Assembly: GCA_038030265.1 (NCBI GenBank)
Contig: CM075940.1
Location: forward strand, 14,508,001-14,572,000
DNA: 64,000 bases
Source of the DNA: Corythucha ciliata
Lineage: Eukaryota; Arthropoda; Insecta; Hemiptera; Tingidae
Direction of reading: 5' to 3'
Position 1 is the first letter of the stretch; every line of letters starts with the position of its first letter. Below the pieces are notes generated by a model. That model was not told the DNA's origin. It was given only the letters and a program-made list of their open reading frames with translations, and searched no databases. Positions 20,501 through 30,955 of this stretch are shown piece by piece. A program made the position numbers and the translations under genes.

Positions 20501-23500
20501 AATGGAGAAAAATCGCGGATTCGCGACTAAAATGGAGAAAAATCGCTGATTTACAGCGAAATTGGGAAAAACTTTAATTCACGACTGAAAAGTATAAAAA
20601 ATCGCTAATTACCGGTTACAATTAGGAATACGCTAGTTCAGGACTGAATTCGAAAAAGAAGTCGAATTCACGGATGAAATTGACGAAATGGCAAGTCGCG
20701 ATCGTGATTAAAATTGAGAAAAATCGCTAATTCATGCCTAAAAGTGAATATAATCGCTGAAATTGAGGTAAACTCTAAATCGCCACTGAACTTGGAACAA
20801 ATCGCTAATCGCTAGAGTAGGGAAAACCCCCAATTCCCGGCAAACATCGAGAAAAATCAGTAATTCAATGAATTGAAGAAAAATCGCTAATTAGCGGCTA
20901 AAGTCGATAATTCGCCAATGCGATTGTGTAACGAAGCGTTCATTCCGCCGATAAAGAGTAGAAAAGGCGCTGATTCGCGGCTAAAATGGAGAAAAATCGC
21001 TAATATAACCGGCTAAAATTAGGAAAACGCTAGTTCACGTCTAAAAAAAAAAGAAAATCATTCTAATTCACGGCTGAAATTGGAAAAAAAAAAGTTCATT
21101 TCGGCTAAAATCGAGGCAATGGCAAGTTGCGGTTTTGAGCTATTGAGACAAATTGCTAATTCATGCCTAAAAGTGGATACAATCGCTAATTTGCGGCTAA
21201 AAATAAGATAAACTCAAAATCGGCGCTAAACTTGAGACAAATTGCTATAATCGCTGGAGTAAGGAATATCGCGAATTCTCGGCTGAAATTAAAGAAAAGC
21301 CTTATTCGCGGATAACGTGTAGGTAAAAGCGGTAATTCAGAATAAGCCGCCGTAAATTAGCGCTTTTTCCTAATTGGCCACGATAAGTTGCTTTTGGAAA
21401 CTGCGGCCAACCATTTTATAAATTTTCTCAAATCACACCCTCCCTCCTCGAACCAAATTAGCAATTTTTCTTCATTTCAGTCGCTAATCATAGATTTGTC
21501 TACATTACAACCACGAATTAGTTTTGTCACCAATTTGGCCGAGGATTCGCGATTTCTTTCACTTTCCAACACACAGTTACCTTAAGAAGTCGCTAATTGG
21601 CGTTTTCTCCATTTACTCGCAAATTAGCGTTTTTTTCATCTCATCACCGCTTCTGCTCAATTTTACCGGTGAATTTAGCGGTTTTTCTCCATTTTAACCG
21701 CGAGTTCGCAATTATTCACCATTTTAGCCGGGTTATTAGCGATTCACCATATTAGCCACGAATTATCGATTTTTCTAAATATGTTTGCAGTAATTCGTGT
21801 TTTTCCCGATTTTAGTCCGCTAAAGTTGAGAGAAAAGAGCAAAATCGCTACCTAATTTGCGGATTCTTGAGGTAACTTCACGGCTTTGAGCTTATAAAAA
21901 GCGCCGAATCGCAGCTAAAAATGAGAAAATGAGCTAATTCGCGGATAAAAAGCGACAATTCGCAGCTAAAATGCGCTCGTAATTGAGAAAAAACGCTCAT
22001 TCGCTGTTACACGGTTTTCGGAGGCAATTTAGTGGCTAAAATGGAGAAAAATATGTACTTCAACGCTACTAAAAAGTATATTCTTAGTTTAATTAGAGGC
22101 TAAATGACTTCCTAGAAATTCAACTGCGAGAAGCCACTGCAGAAGTGAGCTTTTTCAACCCCACGTTAAATTAACGTTCTCTAAGCGTTCAGTTCAACGT
22201 TACGAAAACGTTAAATGTTCTGTGTAGATCTAGCGTTTTTCTATTCTGTTCGATGAACGTTCCCTGGATGTTATGGGCAATGTCACATTCGAATACGCCG
22301 TCCTTCGTTCAAGCGGGGGCAACGCGCAACTGCCACCAGACTCAAGAAAGAGTCGTGCTTCACAATCTGACCTTTCGTATTTGAATGACCGTTCGTCCAA
22401 CAATAAACCCAAATGCGACGCTCGCCTCTGGCCAAGTTTAAGCCGCGAATTTCTCCATTTTAGCCGCGAATGAGTGCTTTTTGTCAACTTTACCAGCATA
22501 TTAGCGCTTCTCAATTTTAGCCTCAAAGTTGGCCGACGAAGCCGCGAATTAGCGTATTTCCAATTTTTGACGCGAATTGAAAATTTTCTCAATTTTAGCC
22601 GTGAATTAGTGATTTTCCTCCATTTTCAGCCGCGAATTAGCGCTTTTTCGTAATTTTAGCAGCGTTTCTAACCCGTGAATTAGCGAATTTTGATCATTTT
22701 AACCACGAATTGGCGTTTTCCTATATTTTAATAGCAAATTGGCGATTTTTCAATTTTTGGCAGCGTATTAGCACTTTTTTTTTTCAATTCAGGCTGAAAA
22801 TTAACCTTTTTCTTAACCTTTAGCCGGAATAATTACTGTACTGATTTTCTCAATATTAGCCGCAAATTAGCGGGTTCTTTTCCATTTTAGCACCGCGTTA
22901 GCAATTTTTTTAAATTTTAACTATGGATTAGCGCTTTTTCTCAGTTCTAGCCGTGAGACAGAGTTTTTTTTTTTACTCATAGTCATGAATTTGCCGTTTT
23001 TCTCAATACTGATTTCATCATGATGGAATTAGAAATTCTAACACACTTTATCCGTGAATTTTTTCCTCTATTTTAGCCACGAATTAGCGTTTTTTTCCAA
23101 TTTTAGCTGCGTAGAAGCGTTCAGGGCCCGTGAACTCGCGAATTTTCTCGATTTTAGCTACGAATTGGCGAGTACCTCAATTTTTAGCGGGGAATAGCAC
23201 TTATCCCCTATTTGGGCTGAAAACTAGAGTTTTTAATTGGCTTTTTTTCCTTCAATTTTTGCTATGGATTAGCGTTTATTGTTTAGTTTTAGCCTCGAAC
23301 AGAAGCTTTTTTTTTTCAATTTTTCAAGATTTAGTGATTTCCCCCAATTTTGGCCACGGTTCAGCGCTTTTTCTCAATTTTAGCAGCGCAGTAGGGTTTC
23401 TATCGTTTATATTGGCGATTTTCCTCCATTTTCCAGCCACGAATTAGCATTTTCCTAATTTTCAGCTACAGATGAGCCATTTTTTTTTCATTTTTAGCAG

Positions 23501-26500
23501 CGAATTAGCACTTTTTCTCAGTTTGAGTTGAAAATTAGTGTTTTTCTTAATGTTAGCCGCCCCAAATTAATATAGTTTTCCAATTTTAGCCGCGTTTTTT
23601 TTTAGATTTTAGCCCAGCATAAGCCATTTTTGTCTACTTTCTGTTATGGATTAGTACTGTTTCTCAGTTTGAGCCTTGAATCTTTCAGAAGCCATACGGA
23701 TTTGCGTTTTCATATTCGCGAATTAACGTCTAGGAGTGATTTTTCTCCATTTCAGCTGTGAAATAGCATGTCTATTTTTTTTTCGTCATTTCAGTTATGA
23801 ATTTGCCATTTTGGTCCAATTTTAATCCGAATTAGCGTTGTTTTTGTCAATATTAGCCGCGATGATTTTTTACTTGTACAGCCTTGAATTAGTAGCGTTG
23901 TATTCTCAATTGTAGCCGCGGGCATGGCCCAAAAACAACACTTTTGCATTAATTTCTACATTTTATCCGCGGAATGGCCGTCATACTCTGCGAATGACGA
24001 TCTTTCTCTCAATTTCTGTCTGAAAGTTGCATCGTGAGACGACGAATCAACGCTTTTTCGCAGTTATAACCACAAATATTAGCGCTTTTTCTTAAGTTTT
24101 TGCCGCGTCAGCCAGTTGTAAATTGCCGATCAGTACATTAGTGTGCTTAAGGACCTGACGAAATTGGAAACGGTCTATTTTCTCTATTTTATCCATGAAT
24201 TTCCCTCAAGAAGGCGCAAATTTCTGTATTTCAGTCACCAGAATAGCACTCTGGGGGGGATCAATCGAATAGTCAGCCCACACTCCATATATGTATATTC
24301 TCCAGGTCGGATATAGACTGAAATTCGTAGAAAGGAGCCAAATCTCTGTCCAATCTTTTCACATGAATGAACCTAAAAATCCTAATTTTTCCGTATTTAA
24401 GCTTTTCGGGGGCCCCACCCCACAGGGCTCCACCCTGTGCCCCCCCCCCCTATGGCGCGCCCATGATTTTGCACCTGTGTCTACCGTCAATACCTATGCC
24501 TTTCTTGCGTTTTTTCCATCAAACAAACGATGGCCAAGCTTTTAGTTCTTTTCAATCGGATCATTTTGTTTTTTAGCGAGTACCTTATGTCTTATGCCAA
24601 ATAAAATAACTAAACTTTTCAAGCGATGACGCCCACGTGAATCAGACACTCTCCTTTCCTGTTTCCTTGAGTTCGGACGTTAAATTATTGTAATTCGAAT
24701 CATCAAGAAAACCTTGAAAGGTAGCGTTGAGTTTTGGTCCACATCATTCTCTACTCAATAGTACTAGATATCATTAGAATAAAAATATGATGATGGGAGG
24801 GGAGGCTTTGGGACACAAAGAGCTTCATAAACCATTACCTCTTCAAAAATCTCTTATTTTAACCTTCAGACTTTCAATGAATCCACACTCCCCTCCAATC
24901 CACCCCCTAACAAACCAATTATTTCAAACACTTCGAGTTCTTAATAGCCCTGAATGTAAGAAACTACCTGGTCAAGGCAAAGGAAAATACAATGAACATT
25001 TTTGATGAGGACTAGTAAAAAAAGAAAAGGTTTTGGCCGATTCGACGCGTACTCCTCCCACTGCAAGCGATCCTTTGCTGCCATTTCATGGGAACAAGAG
25101 TCCTTTGCTTATGAACAATGTACACTGGATCCTTTGAGGCACAGAAGATGGACGTTCTTTAGAGGGGAGTGACAACGTGCTAAATAAAACCGCGGTAAGG
25201 AAAGTTTTATCGTCTTAATATGGCAGATGAGTAGAATACAGAGAAAAATAAAAACTTGCACACTAGGCCGTGATGCAATAGAGAAATATGGAGAAAGTTT
25301 ACTAAACTTTTTTTTGTCTGAGGTGCATTTAATGCGCTATAATGTTTAAAAAAAAAAAATTGCGGATTTCGTGAAATCAATGAACTAGCACAGCCAAATG
25401 ACCACCTGACCGGAAATAACCATTAAAAGTTTCACAAAGTTTTGGAAAACTTCATTGTTTTCGATTGGCTCGTTAAAAACCGTGACAGTCATTCACTGAT
25501 GCATATACGACCACGGTTGTTTCCTTGATATAATGGTTTTTCATTATCATTCCTCTTTGGCGCAATTTATTTATTGGTGTCCACACAAAACAAAAGAGGA
25601 TGACGCACCCACATGAAGAAAAAAAAAAAAAAAAAAAAAAAAAAACGAACTGGAACTGGTCGCCCACTTTGATAAGTTGTGAAACGTTCTGACGGTCAAT
25701 CCTTAGCTTGCTACTATCAAAAGACAGAAATTTTATTTATAAATAAAAAGAGTGGACGACTTGAAAATTGTATTTTGACAATATTTCTTCGACAGAGATT
25801 TCAGGCCATTCCGATGTTGTGGGGTAAAAGGCTCATGACTCATAACTCATCCTTTAACAATAAGATGGTAATTACGAAATCAAGTACTCAGGTAAGAGGA
25901 ACTATTCTGGCTATGGGGGGGGGGGGGGTCAATGCATGGAGCCTCCTCTGGTTAATGGGCGGCTACAAGAGGGTGAGAATACGCTTTTAGAATGCATTAT
26001 GAATCACAAACAAGAAAGTGCATCCTGCGTTTTTTTTTTTTTTATAATAATAAACTAGTGAGCTTCAAAACCGAAAGACAATTATTCAGTTTTTGAATTT
26101 ACATACGCACAATGGCAAGGACATTGAAACCGAAGACGCCCAAAGCTATTCACGTAATTCTGGCTTCAATAGCTAAGACCGGCTTGTTATTCTTTTTGGA
26201 TTTCAATAAACTAGATAAGAATGTAAGACCCGTCAATTCTTCCGTGCTTTTGGAAAGGGAAGGGGATGGGGAAGCGTTTGCCCTGTTGCGGTGTACGGTT
26301 GGCAGGGACAGGTGTAACAAGTGTTGAAGGGTATATGGTTCTTACAGTTACGCTAAAGATTCATAGGAATTCATAAGAATCATTGTACTAAATGACAGAA
26401 ATAAAATCGTTAAAAATATTAAGATTCTTCAACAGTCCCAGAGACGCCAGAAGGATTACGCAAGCAATCTAACCGAGCATGACTTAACCAGCCCACAAAA

Positions 26501-26779
26501 GACTTTTCTTCCATGACCCGTGGATTCCATTTGAAAATTCACATTATTATTCATCAATATGTAATCATGCACCAACTTGACACGTTCTATATCACAAAAG
26601 AAAATGTTTACCCCGTACCGCCACCGTTTTCCATTTTTTAAAAGAATGATTGTCTTACCGAGTGCAGGCGTGTCATCTTTAAGCTCAACCAAAACTCTAC
26701 CCGTCAAAAACTGACCAGGGAAATACAATAGATTCGTATTGTCAAACAAAATCAAAAACTTCACTAACTTCCTCGACAT
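17599..26779 (-). CDS. Arrestin domain-containing protein (alpha-arrestin)
   Basis: Six minus-strand exons join in phase: 26779-26659, 18769-18653, 18580-18363, 18281-18099, 18028-17825 and 17769-17599, giving 337 residues. Exon 1 starts MSRKLVKF and holds the first arrestin strands (LLYFPGQFLTGRVLVEL). Exons 2-3 complete the N domain (ENYIDFRMRLLGEPG, THGxVxYxxKA-like GKHGWVQYFCKAALREP, MNPIDLN). Exon 4 has the C domain start (GYVPGETITISATIQNHS). Exons 5-6 finish it (LIRIQYDVYVSIPGA, LQLPIVMATYPLRG). This order matches ARRDC1-4/TXNIP-type proteins, which bind membrane cargo and recruit ubiquitin ligases. No PPxY motif is visible in the short tail, unlike vertebrate ARRDC3. All introns are GT-AG. 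Intron 1 is 7.9 kb and full of repeats. The exact paralogue is not assignable. Confidence 0.88.
19459..19690 (+). mobile_element. hAT-like left terminus region
   Basis: It begins CAGTAGCGCGCATC and continues GGGGCGAGGGCGGTGGACCG, then about 150 bp ending ACGTGGAGAATGG. It corresponds block by block to 62022-62240 and, inverted, to 54290-54459 and 24290-24475. A plus-orientation family A array follows directly, as in the elements at 2509 and 62022. The matching right end with a target duplication was not found. Confidence 0.6.
19690..21340 (+). repeat. Family A array, plus orientation
   Basis: Units of about 29 bp. 19740-19960 is a diverged copy of 8190-8460 and 62340-62600. The array ends at an orientation switch near 21350. 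Confidence 0.75.
21350..21830 (-). repeat. Family A array, minus orientation
   Basis: The same unit, inverted relative to its neighbours on both sides. With 19690-21340 it forms a large imperfect inverted repeat. Confidence 0.7.
21830..22139 (+). repeat. Short family A array ending in a hAT-like right terminus
   Basis: Plus-orientation units, then ATATGTACTTCAACGCTACT, AGTTTAATTAGAGGCTAA and a degraded end finishing GCCACTG at 22139. The same order of blocks precedes the right end at 4428 and, more weakly, the one at 63451. Confidence 0.6.
22430..24290 (-). repeat. Family A array, minus orientation
   Basis: Inverted units. From 23133 onward this array is part of a segment duplicated at 53065-54420. 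Insert-like blocks (CAAAAACAACACTTTTGC near 23932, GTTGCATCGTGAGAC near 24026) are shared with 34870-35095 and 53920-54120. Confidence 0.75.
23133..24415 (+). repeat. Segmental duplication, copy 1
   Basis: Matches 53065-54420 in the same orientation over about 1.3 kb, with small gaps. The best-kept part is 24190-24415 (AAGAAGGCGCAAATTTCTG, ATCAATCGAATAGTCAGCCC, GAAAGGAGCCAAATC), which looks about 90 percent identical by eye. Confidence 0.8.
24290..24475 (-). mobile_element. hAT-like left terminus, inverted
   Basis: The reverse-complement counterpart of 62022-62240: TCTCCAGGTCGG, GAAAGGAGCC, AAGCTTTTCGGGGGCCCC, then a run of 13 C and TATGGCGCGCCCATG. It closes a minus-orientation family A array, keeping the same polarity as the other copies. 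Confidence 0.55.
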
Positions 26780-27830
26780 TGCACACAACCAGACTTGTCG
26801 TTAGGGACTCGCTCGGCTTCATAGAAAGAAAAAAAAAACAACCTCAGCCAGCCGCGTAGCTCCCACCATTAATCCTTTCCCTTTCAGTTTCTTCCTTCTC
26901 CTTCCACAGAAAATGTAAGAAAAAAAAAAAGTATCGTACGTATTGTTCAAGTTTCGCTCCACGGTCTTCTTAGTAAATCATCGTACTCCGAAAAAATTTT
27001 AGAAAATTAATTCTTCAATTAAAAACGGAGTATATGCGAGGGCTAATATTCATGTAAAAGAGGAACAATATTTGATCCACACCTCTATAGTCCTTTGTTT
27101 TAATTAAGGAGGACATTATATTGCGTTCAAGGCAATAGTCTACCCACTTGCTATACACATGTTCCACGTATCCCAACATTTTTTCCCCTATGTATATTAC
27201 TGTAAAACTCTGAACCACATGCAGTAATTAGGCTTTAGTTGACTTAATTAAAAATGACAATTTTTTATAAATGAATCCCTGGTGGTTTATTCAAGGCTTA
27301 AAAGTCTCGAAAATGATTAGTTTTCCGTTTAGTGACACAACAGCTGCGAGTTCTAGACGAAATATAACTGTGACTGAAAATGCATATTTTTGAAAAATTA
27401 TGACAAAAATTGAACCGAGTGTCTAATTGATCTTAAAAAACTTGAAAGATCCTTCTCAATTCTCCCCATAGTTATTTGTAGCTCAGCGATACAAATAAAA
27501 AACAATGAAATTATTAAAAGCTTTCCGTTGATTTTTGCATGAAAACCGAACATTATCGAGTTATTTTTTCACTCCGATACTAAAAATAATGTTCCGACAA
27601 TGACCCAAAAAAGTCTATCGCCGGCTCGGGCCCCGCAGTTGTCGTTTTGTGGGATAGACGCCGCGTGGGTTGGAGAGGGCGGACTATGACAGCATTGAGG
27701 AATAAAAAATTCGGAGAGAATTTAAAGGATTTTAAGGCAAAGGGCTGCCGTATCGCCCGACAGTAAGAAAGGTCACGTAATGTATTTTATATACCTGCAG
27801 AGCGTAGTAGACAGAAAAACTAAATAAGCT
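26780..27830. other. Upstream of the arrestin-domain gene; no gene identified
   Basis: AT-rich sequence that should hold the promoter and 5' UTR of the minus-strand arrestin-domain gene. A 67-codon minus-strand frame at 27218-27015 has no recognisable similarity or splice partners, so I do not call it. Confidence 0.4.
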
Positions 27831-27834
27831 GTTG

Positions 27835-28155
27835 CAGTGGCGTGCCCATGGGCAGGGGCCGGATTTTAAAGAACGAGAGGCCTCCTGCGGGCTGCTGATT
27901 GAGAAGGGCCCCCTTTTTTCAACCCCCGTCTTTTTTCACATGTGCAAGACAATTCCCTTCAGGTTATACATGATTATACTGGTGATTTTCGTGGATTAGC
28001 TAGTGGAACGTCATAAAAATATTCCGGGAGCCCACCGTATGAAAAAACCGGGTCATTTGATCGTGTCTGGCACCTGCGCAGGACGTTTTTTACGGTCCTT
28101 TTTTTTTTTATCTCCACTATCCAAGCGCAGGGGCATGGCACACGCCCCAGGCACG
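27835..28155. mobile_element. Possible small hAT-like element
   Basis: It starts CAGTGGCGTGCCCATGGG and AGGGGCCGG. Near 28130-28155 GGGGCATGGCACACGCCCC reads inward as an imperfect inverted match. No clear 8-bp duplication was found. Confidence 0.35.
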
Positions 28156-28614
28156 GAATCTTAAGTGGATGTGCCGCTCTTGGATCGGTTGATCTTGCCT
28201 AGAGTCGCTCTCACCGTATGAGGTTGAGTGTAGGTCCTCAGCTCGCTGGCCGAAACATAACATGAGGCGTATGAAGCTCAAAAATGCTGATCCTGGGAAG
28301 ATAGCTCTCTCTTCTTAGAGGTCGTCGCTTCTTAGAAACGATAAGAGTTAATCGCTTTGAGCACGCTTCGAGGACTGTAATATACTATTACCGCCGCAAA
28401 TTTTACGGCGTTTTAGATCCTAGGCTCTAAAGTAATTTTTTCGGACTATGCTTCATACACTTGCGTTGAAGCGCTCTTCATTTTACTAATTAAAAAGCTT
28501 GAAACAACTGAGTAAGAATATCAGCGGTTCAGTTAGTGAGCCTACAGTTACACACAGGTACTGACAACATGCACCATATGTGATCCTTTAGAGTGGGGGT
28601 GGGCTTGTGATTAG

Positions 28615-28909
28615 GGAGTTATTGCATAACTGTCTGACGGTTAACGTTAACGGTTATGTGACGTCATGATAAGCGTAAAATTCAAATTTTGAGTTTAAGC
28701 GTTAATCACAAACGTTTAAAGACCAGTATGAGGAGGTGTTTTATTAATTTATTTGAAGCAATTAAGTGCATCCATGCCCTATCATGTGTTCATATTTTAG
28801 CGCAACTATTATTTGCAATAACTCTTTTTCCACCGACACAAACGGCTAGCTTATGGTGACGTCACATAACCGTAAACGTTAAGCGTCAGACGCCTATTCA
28901 ATAACTTCC
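28615..28909. mobile_element. MITE with about 60-bp inverted ends
   Basis: 28615-28674 is the imperfect reverse complement of 28849-28909. Shared pieces include GGAGTTATTG against CAATAACTTCC, GTCTGACG against CGTCAGAC, and ACGGTTATGTGACGTCA against TGACGTCACATAACCGT. The 174-bp centre has no coding capacity. Each arm carries a TGACGTCA palindrome, the consensus of a cAMP response element. Confidence 0.75.
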
Positions 28910-28952
28910 TATTGACTGGTGAGCGTTAACCTATACGACCGCAGCAGCGATT

Positions 28953-29058
28953 GAGAGATATCAAATCCATTTGATCCGCCAATGGACCAAACATGGCGGC
29001 ATATGAGAGATTCCAAATCATTTGATCCACATATGCAGGGGAGACCAAATATGGCGAC
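28953..29058 (+). repeat. Two tandem copies of about 52 bp with YY1-like sites
   Basis: The copies start GAGAGATATCAAATCC and GAGAGATTCCAAATC and each contains TTTGATCC. They end with AAACATGGCGGC (28989-29000) and AAATATGGCGAC (29047-29058), both close to the YY1 consensus AANATGGCGNC. A third such site is at about 39969. Confidence 0.5.
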
Positions 29059-29226
29059 TGTCAGTACTCGTAGAAACTTATAGAGCCTTAGTTCAGTGAC
29101 ATTATCTAAACATGGAATAACTTTTTCGAATTGCCATCAAATTTAAAATCTTATCCTGCTTTCAATATCAATGCCCTAAGAAGCCCTAAGCCCTAGAATA
29201 AAAAGTAGTATGTTCACCACGAAGCT

Positions 29227-29308
29227 AAAGTGTATTTTCAAGCCTCGAGGAGTGGCCGAACGAGGCGAGTCCGGCCATCTCTCTTCTCGTCTCGAAAAGA
29301 CGCACTTT
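29227..29308. repeat. 82-bp hairpin
   Basis: AAAGTGTATTTTCAAG with CCTCGAG (29227-29249) pairs imperfectly with CTCGTCTCGAAAAGACGC and ACTTT (29286-29308). The inner part holds TGGCCG and CGGCCA as a second stem. Likely a small foldback element. Confidence 0.45.
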
Positions 29309-29309
29309 A

Positions 29310-30060
29310 ACTCCTGCGTATACTTATAGCTTTACATGCTATGCTATACATATAGGTTTCTTATTTCAAAACATTCAAATATATTTACGTAGCAAAGTGT
29401 GGGATCGCAGATAGGGGCGTATAACTAGAAATCTTTCCGGAGGCAGCGATTCCGGTAGCCCGGAGGCTGCTGTGTGCTCGTGGGGGAGGGGAGATGTAAT
29501 AAATGTCCTTCATATTGCTTAAATTTGGTCTGAAACCCTCTCCAGGGAGGGGGGCCGATAGGTGGATCGCTCCCGTTTGCCAGATGGCAGGGGTAAAGTG
29601 TAGAAGAAGAATCAATAATAAACCTAACAAAAATTCTGCAGAAAAGTAAAAGATGGGGGGGGAGGGCAAATTTTCTAGGCATTGCTATTTTTCATCTTCT
29701 CGTAAATGATCCAGGATTTTCGATCTGAGAGGCGGTCGCTTCGTCCTCGAATAAGAAGCGAAAAGGATAGAATAAGAACCGTGGGGCTAAATTCCGGAAG
29801 GGTGGCCGCCCCGGTTCCGCCGCCACTGTACGTCTCTGGTCTCATCAATGTCGTGTTTGACCTCGATCGTGTCCATGGCCGGAGCAGCCGGTGACTCACG
29901 GCTGATCACGAAAGATTCTCTGAGCCCTCTCCTGTGGCGTAGGTAGGATTTTGTCCTAGGGGGGGGGGGGATCAGATTGAAATCTCGATAGAGGGAGGGC
30001 AGCGGGTAATTTCGCCCTAAGTCTCTGTATAAACAAGAAATATAATTTTTACATAGCCTT
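29310..30060. other. No gene identified; mobile-element remnants
   Basis: G/C-rich islands (GGCCGCCCCGGTTCCGCCGC near 29803, a run of 12 G near 29960) resemble ends of the dispersed elements in this window. Open frames on both strands are short and unsupported. Confidence 0.35.
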
Positions 30061-30064
30061 TTCC

Positions 30065-30810
30065 GTATTTCAACCACGAATTACCGCTATTTCACTTTTT
30101 CTATCCGCCAAAATTAACGCTTATGACCATCGTTTAAGCCGCGAATTTCTCAATTTTAGCCATGAATGAGTGCTTTTTGTAGCGCTTTTCTCAATTTTGG
30201 CAGCGTATATCGTTCTTCTCAATTTCAGCCGCGGATTAGCCGTTTAGCCCCCCCCCCCTTAGCCATGACTTTAACATCAAAGTAGCATTTTTATCCCGTG
30301 AGTGATTTTTCTTAATTTTCCACGAGTTTTGGCGTTTTCCTCAATTTTAGCAGAAAATAGTGATTGTTTTAAATTTTTTAGCAGGGGATTAGCACTCTTC
30401 TCAATTTTAACTGAACATTAACGTTTTTCTTAAGTGTCTTTTACCAATATTAGCCGCGAAATAGAGGGCTTTTCACAAATTAGAATTTTTTTCGGTTCAC
30501 CATGCGCTATGAATGAGCGATTTTTCTCAGTTTTACCCGCGGGTCAAGCCGCTTTTTGTCAATTTGTGCCTCAAAAGTTGCCTTCAGAAGCCGCGAACGG
30601 CACATAATTAAGTTTTGACGCAAATTAGAATTTGTCTTAATTTTAGCCGCGAATTAGCCGTGGGGAGTAGCGTTTCCAACCAGTGCATTACCGAATTTTA
30701 TCAATTTTTGCCAATAATTGGCGTTTTCCTCAAATTAAACGGAAAATTAGCAATTTTTTTCCATTTTTTCAGAGAATTATCACTTCTTCCCAATATATGA
30801 ACCTCATCAT
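30065..30810 (-). repeat. Family A array, minus orientation
   Basis: Inverted 29-bp units with a variant AAGTTGCCTTCAGAAGCCGC near 30570. It is interrupted after 30825 by the Gypsy element and resumes at 34736, so this is the insertion target. Confidence 0.75.
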
Positions 30811-30825
30811 TATACATATACCCTC

Positions 30826-30939
30826 TGTAGTAAATTAAGACCTTTCATAAAGGCTTTATTAAACAAAGTTCAGACATCGAATGATTCTCAACAAAGTGAC
30901 ATGTGGGTAACAATAATTAATGGGGATATAATCATCACA
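30826..30939 (-). repeat. 3' LTR of the intact Gypsy element
   Basis: 114 bp, plus-strand ends TGTAGTAAATTAAG and AATCATCACA. It is identical to 34622-34735 as read. Confidence 0.92.
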
Positions 30940-30955
30940 TTCGCCCCCGCTGAAT

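Larger units (their letters stand above)
18770..26658. other. First intron of the arrestin-domain gene, repeat-filled
   Basis: 7.9 kb holding family A arrays in both orientations, hAT-like termini (near 19459-19520, 22110-22139 and 24410-24475), C runs and poly-A near 25620. The open frames inside it are short and unsupported. Confidence 0.7.

Noticed and set aside
25473..25667. Minus-strand frame with a Phe-rich segment
   Set aside because: The Phe run is the poly-A tract at 25620-25645 read on the other strand, with nothing recognisable around it.
27015..27218. 67-codon minus-strand frame upstream of the arrestin-domain gene
   Set aside because: Some protein-like appearance, but no family, splice partner or start context supports it.
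28190..28225. Resemblance to the 5' end of 18S rRNA (GGTTGATCTTGCC)
   Set aside because: The similarity stops after about 15 bases and downstream rRNA sequence is absent.
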